Source of the DNA: Lumnitzera littorea
Taxonomy: Eukaryota; Streptophyta; Magnoliopsida; Myrtales; Combretaceae
Direction: 5' to 3'
Length of the DNA: 64,000 bases
NCBI GenBank assembly: GCA_024138015.1
Contig: JAMXBB010000011.1
Coordinates: 72,606,522-72,670,521 of the forward strand
Shown piece after piece: positions 61,940-64,000 of this stretch. Below the pieces are notes generated by a model. The model made no database searches. It saw nothing but the letters and a program-made list of their open reading frames with translations, and had not been told where the DNA came from. The position numbers and the translations under genes were made by a program. Numbering within the stretch: position 1 is the first letter of the stretch; every line of letters starts with the position of its first letter.

Positions 61940-63210
61940 TTACGCTAAGGCTTCCCTCTTCTTGTTGAAGGTCAAAAAGTCCAAAAAGTCGAGGAAACTC
62001 AAGTTTAGGTCCGGATAATGGGAGAGTACCTCCTTCCTCATGTAACGTGTGGACTTTGTAGTCAGGGCTTCCATCTCGTCTAGCCACTCTTCGGTCTTCT
62101 GATAGTCAGCAATCGCTTTTTTCGCAATGGCATCATTGAGAACCTCCTTGGTCTCCATTTTAGAGATAATCTCCTCCATCTCGAAAACTTTCCTGAGCAG
62201 CTCCTAAACATACTGCTCCAATCCAACCTTCAAACCGGCTAGCTCTAACGAGGTAGCTTTAACACCTTCATAGTTAAACTCTTTCATCGCCAGCTCAATT
62301 TGTAACCTAGCCGCCGATGCCTTTAACTAAGCATTCTCTTTTTCAAGTCGGGCCTTGGCTTCGTCCTCCTCGTCTAGCCTTTGAGAGAGGTAAACCTTCG
62401 TCCTTTGCTCGTCCTCTAGCCAAACCTTTAAGTCGCCGGCCTTCTTAGCATTCTCCCTCTCCCGCTCTGCATCTTTGAGCCTAGCCTTAAGCCTCGCTAC
62501 CTGTATAATAGAGCGACACAGGCACCTATTAGCCTTAGCGAATTTTTTCAAGTACTTATTATTAGAAGTCTCTACATCTTGCAAGTACTTCTCATGCTAA
62601 CGCAACGCTTCCTAAAAGCCCTTTACCTCTTTTTGGGCGGTATTGGACTTGTTCAGTTGAAGTAGCACTTAGCCATGGTACTACAAATTGAAAACAAAGC
62701 CCACCATTAATGCAATGATAAATAAAGCATGCCAACACAGGAGCAACAAAAACTTACCTAACACATCAGTGTGCTTAAATGGCTCGTTATCTAATGGGGT
62801 CGTCCTCACCTTCTTAGGAGAGCCCCTCAAGCATATGCTAGTCACTAAAGGTGTAAGACCCCATCAAAGCCTAGTAGCTGAGCATGCGGTACCATAACGT
62901 TAGATCGTTGGCACGGACCTCCCACTTCAGCCTAAAGAGGGTCCTGAAGAGCTTCCCCTGGACCCTCTTCATTTCCAACTTGGGGGCTCCCCTCAAGAGC
63001 TCCTCATCTCGAGAAGTGTACGACACTTCCTAGAATGAGTCCAACCCTATCCCCATCAGCTTAAAATTATTGAAGACTTCAAAAGATTTGTCCCCCATGT
63101 CATCGATGCTCTAGTAAGGATGAGCCATAGGCCACTCATTCCACTTCCCCTTGCTTAAAAGCAACCTCACCAAAAGCCTCTGCTTCTTCGCTCCAGGACC
63201 TAGCTCTTTG
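61940..63210 (-). pseudogene. Antisense coiled-coil ORF of the Tat-type element, with intron
   Basis: On the minus strand, a long Lys/Glu-rich heptad-like protein runs from about 62680 to the stop at 61940. Examples are QVARLKARLKDAERERENAK and LEDEQRTKVYLSQRLDEEDE; it ends in HYPDLNLSFLDFLDFL. It stays in one frame but for isolated TAG codons, each of which would be CAG before one C-to-T change. Upstream, after a likely 77-base intron (62681-62757), a second coding block at about 62870-63200 reads KRVQGKLFRTLFRLKWEV and similar. A downstream antisense gene is known in Grande and Retand elements; its function is unknown. The position after pol and the repeats fits. Confidence 0.72.
62681..62757 (-). 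other. Likely spliceosomal intron in the antisense ORF
   Basis: On the minus strand it starts GTAAGTTTTTG at 62757 and ends CAATTTGTAG at 62681, with a T-rich body. It separates two regions with coding character. Canonical GT-AG ends and the minus-strand orientation agree with the antisense ORF, not with the + strand pol transcript. Confidence 0.55.
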
Positions 63211-63212
63211 GC

Positions 63213-64000
63213 TATCACGCCCCGAAGTGGCAAAATCGTAACAGCCCTGCCGTGTAAACCATTTTAAGATAGAAGTTGGTCTTATAACCGTTATCCTAGA
63301 CTCGATGTGCACATGGCGTCTACGACTAACCCACTTTGAAGTAAATAGTTTATAATTTAAATAAATCATTTACTTAAGAAAGTAAGAAAATATATATATA
63401 CACTAGAATTCAATTATTACAATTAAAGTTTACAATGTTTCACCGTAATCTATTTCCTAGTTAATACATCATTTAGAAATGAAAAATTCTAAGATAAGAG
63501 CTTAGACCTTAAAAATATATGTTTGTTCTTCAAATGTTTTTTCTCACTCCCCAAAATCCAGCAGTTGCTGGCTTCAGAGTAGCTATAAGTCACTTCTTAG
63601 CTAGCACCTGTAATAATGTTTATCGGGATGTGAGCAACCACAGCTTAGTAAGTTAGAATAGAGGACTTAAAACTATACTACAAACATAAATAAGATTACC
63701 AACCAACTTATTAGGTGCAATGCATGTTCAAGTAAATGCCATCGCACGACGTTGTCCGGCTCGTCGTGAGATTAGAGAAATTGTGCCCGCTCTAATTCGG
63801 GTTGAGGAGTTACCGTTAATGCAACAAATCACAACCAAACCCAAGCTTCTATAATGGAGACATCGTTCCTCTCGTGACTACCTTCGAACCATTGACTTCA
63901 CCCTTACCGCGACATCCTTACCTGTCACTTAGTTCGACTGAAGATGAAGAAGGGATCCATTATACTATCCAGCACTATCCCTTTCGAAAGGGTCGGTCTT
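63213..64000 (-). mobile_element. Family-L LTR copy (L5), minus strand, runs off the window
   Basis: The reverse complement matches the end of L2: GGCTGTTACGATTTTGCC at about 63230-63250 corresponds to AACTGTTACGACTCTTTCAC at 36157. The AAGATAGAAGTTGG stretch follows in the same order. The conserved core (63715-64000) is the best-preserved version in the window, including GCCATCGCACGACGTTGTCC and TAATTCGGGTTGAGGAG. The copy sits directly upstream of the antisense ORF of the Tat-type element and may have replaced its first exon or the element's 3' end. Confidence 0.72.

Larger units (their letters stand above)
53901..63212 (+). mobile_element. Decayed Tat-lineage Ty3/gypsy retrotransposon
   Basis: The order gag, protease, RT, RNase H, second RNase H, integrase, tandem repeats and antisense ORF is characteristic of the plant Tat group (Retand/Grande/Ogre relatives), which has a dual RNase H and often an extra ORF, sometimes antisense, near the 3' end. 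A 773-base solo LTR and another LTR-like block interrupt it. Neither own LTR could be placed: the left one is not recognisable and the right one lies beyond an inserted family-L copy or outside the window. All reading frames carry many stops. The left boundary is approximate. Confidence 0.82.

Overview
The window looks like a repeat-rich stretch of a seed-plant nuclear genome, most likely a eudicot. It is strongly AT-rich, holds one intact plant-specific transcription-factor gene, and most of the rest is plant-type LTR retrotransposons, MITE-like hairpins and microsatellites. I see no rRNA, tRNA, CRISPR array or bacterial-type operon. Species cannot be named from sequence alone.

Layout. 1-1.86 kb: upstream flank of the gene, with a (GA)n run. 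1865-2884: an intact, intronless class I TCP gene of the TCP20 type on the + strand, the only convincing functional protein gene. 2.9-7.2 kb: intergenic DNA with no supported gene. 7.2-16.6 kb: a hairpin MITE followed by at least six strongly diverged head-to-tail copies of a non-coding unit of about 0.7-1.1 kb, split by two more hairpin MITEs, a possible LTR remnant and a roughly 2 kb element with long terminal inverted repeats. 16.6-28.1 kb: intergenic DNA with simple repeats, a minus-strand copy of a long LTR family (called L here, 19.6-23.2 kb), and a 631 bp hAT-like MITE with a perfect 8 bp target duplication (26.68-27.31 kb).

28.1-42.3 kb: an unidentified decayed repeat is split by a complete but dead Ty3/gypsy element (30772-40083) with two LTRs, a degenerate tRNA-iMet-type primer site and gag-PR-RT-RH-INT remnants. 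Its protease is split in turn by a 2.9 kb family-L solo LTR (33271-36187).

42.3-53.05 kb: two family-L LTRs in opposite orientation, one inserted in the other. The stretch 43805-48426 is then repeated with no visible difference at 48428-53049, with a single N between the copies. This looks like an unmerged assembly overlap rather than a real duplication.

53.05-64.0 kb: a decayed Tat-lineage Ty3/gypsy element with gag, protease, RT, two RNase H domains and integrase. It is followed by a tandem array of about 100 bp units and a minus-strand coiled-coil ORF with a likely 77 bp intron. A 773 bp solo LTR with a perfect 5 bp target duplication sits in its RT, another LTR-like block sits in its gag, and a minus-strand family-L copy runs off the window end.

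The coding remnants carry many in-frame stops, a large share explicable as C-to-T or G-to-A changes, as expected in methylated, silenced transposons. I did not find a new biochemical system. The least familiar structures are the 7.8-16.6 kb diverged array and the long-LTR family with its conserved core of about 280 bp.
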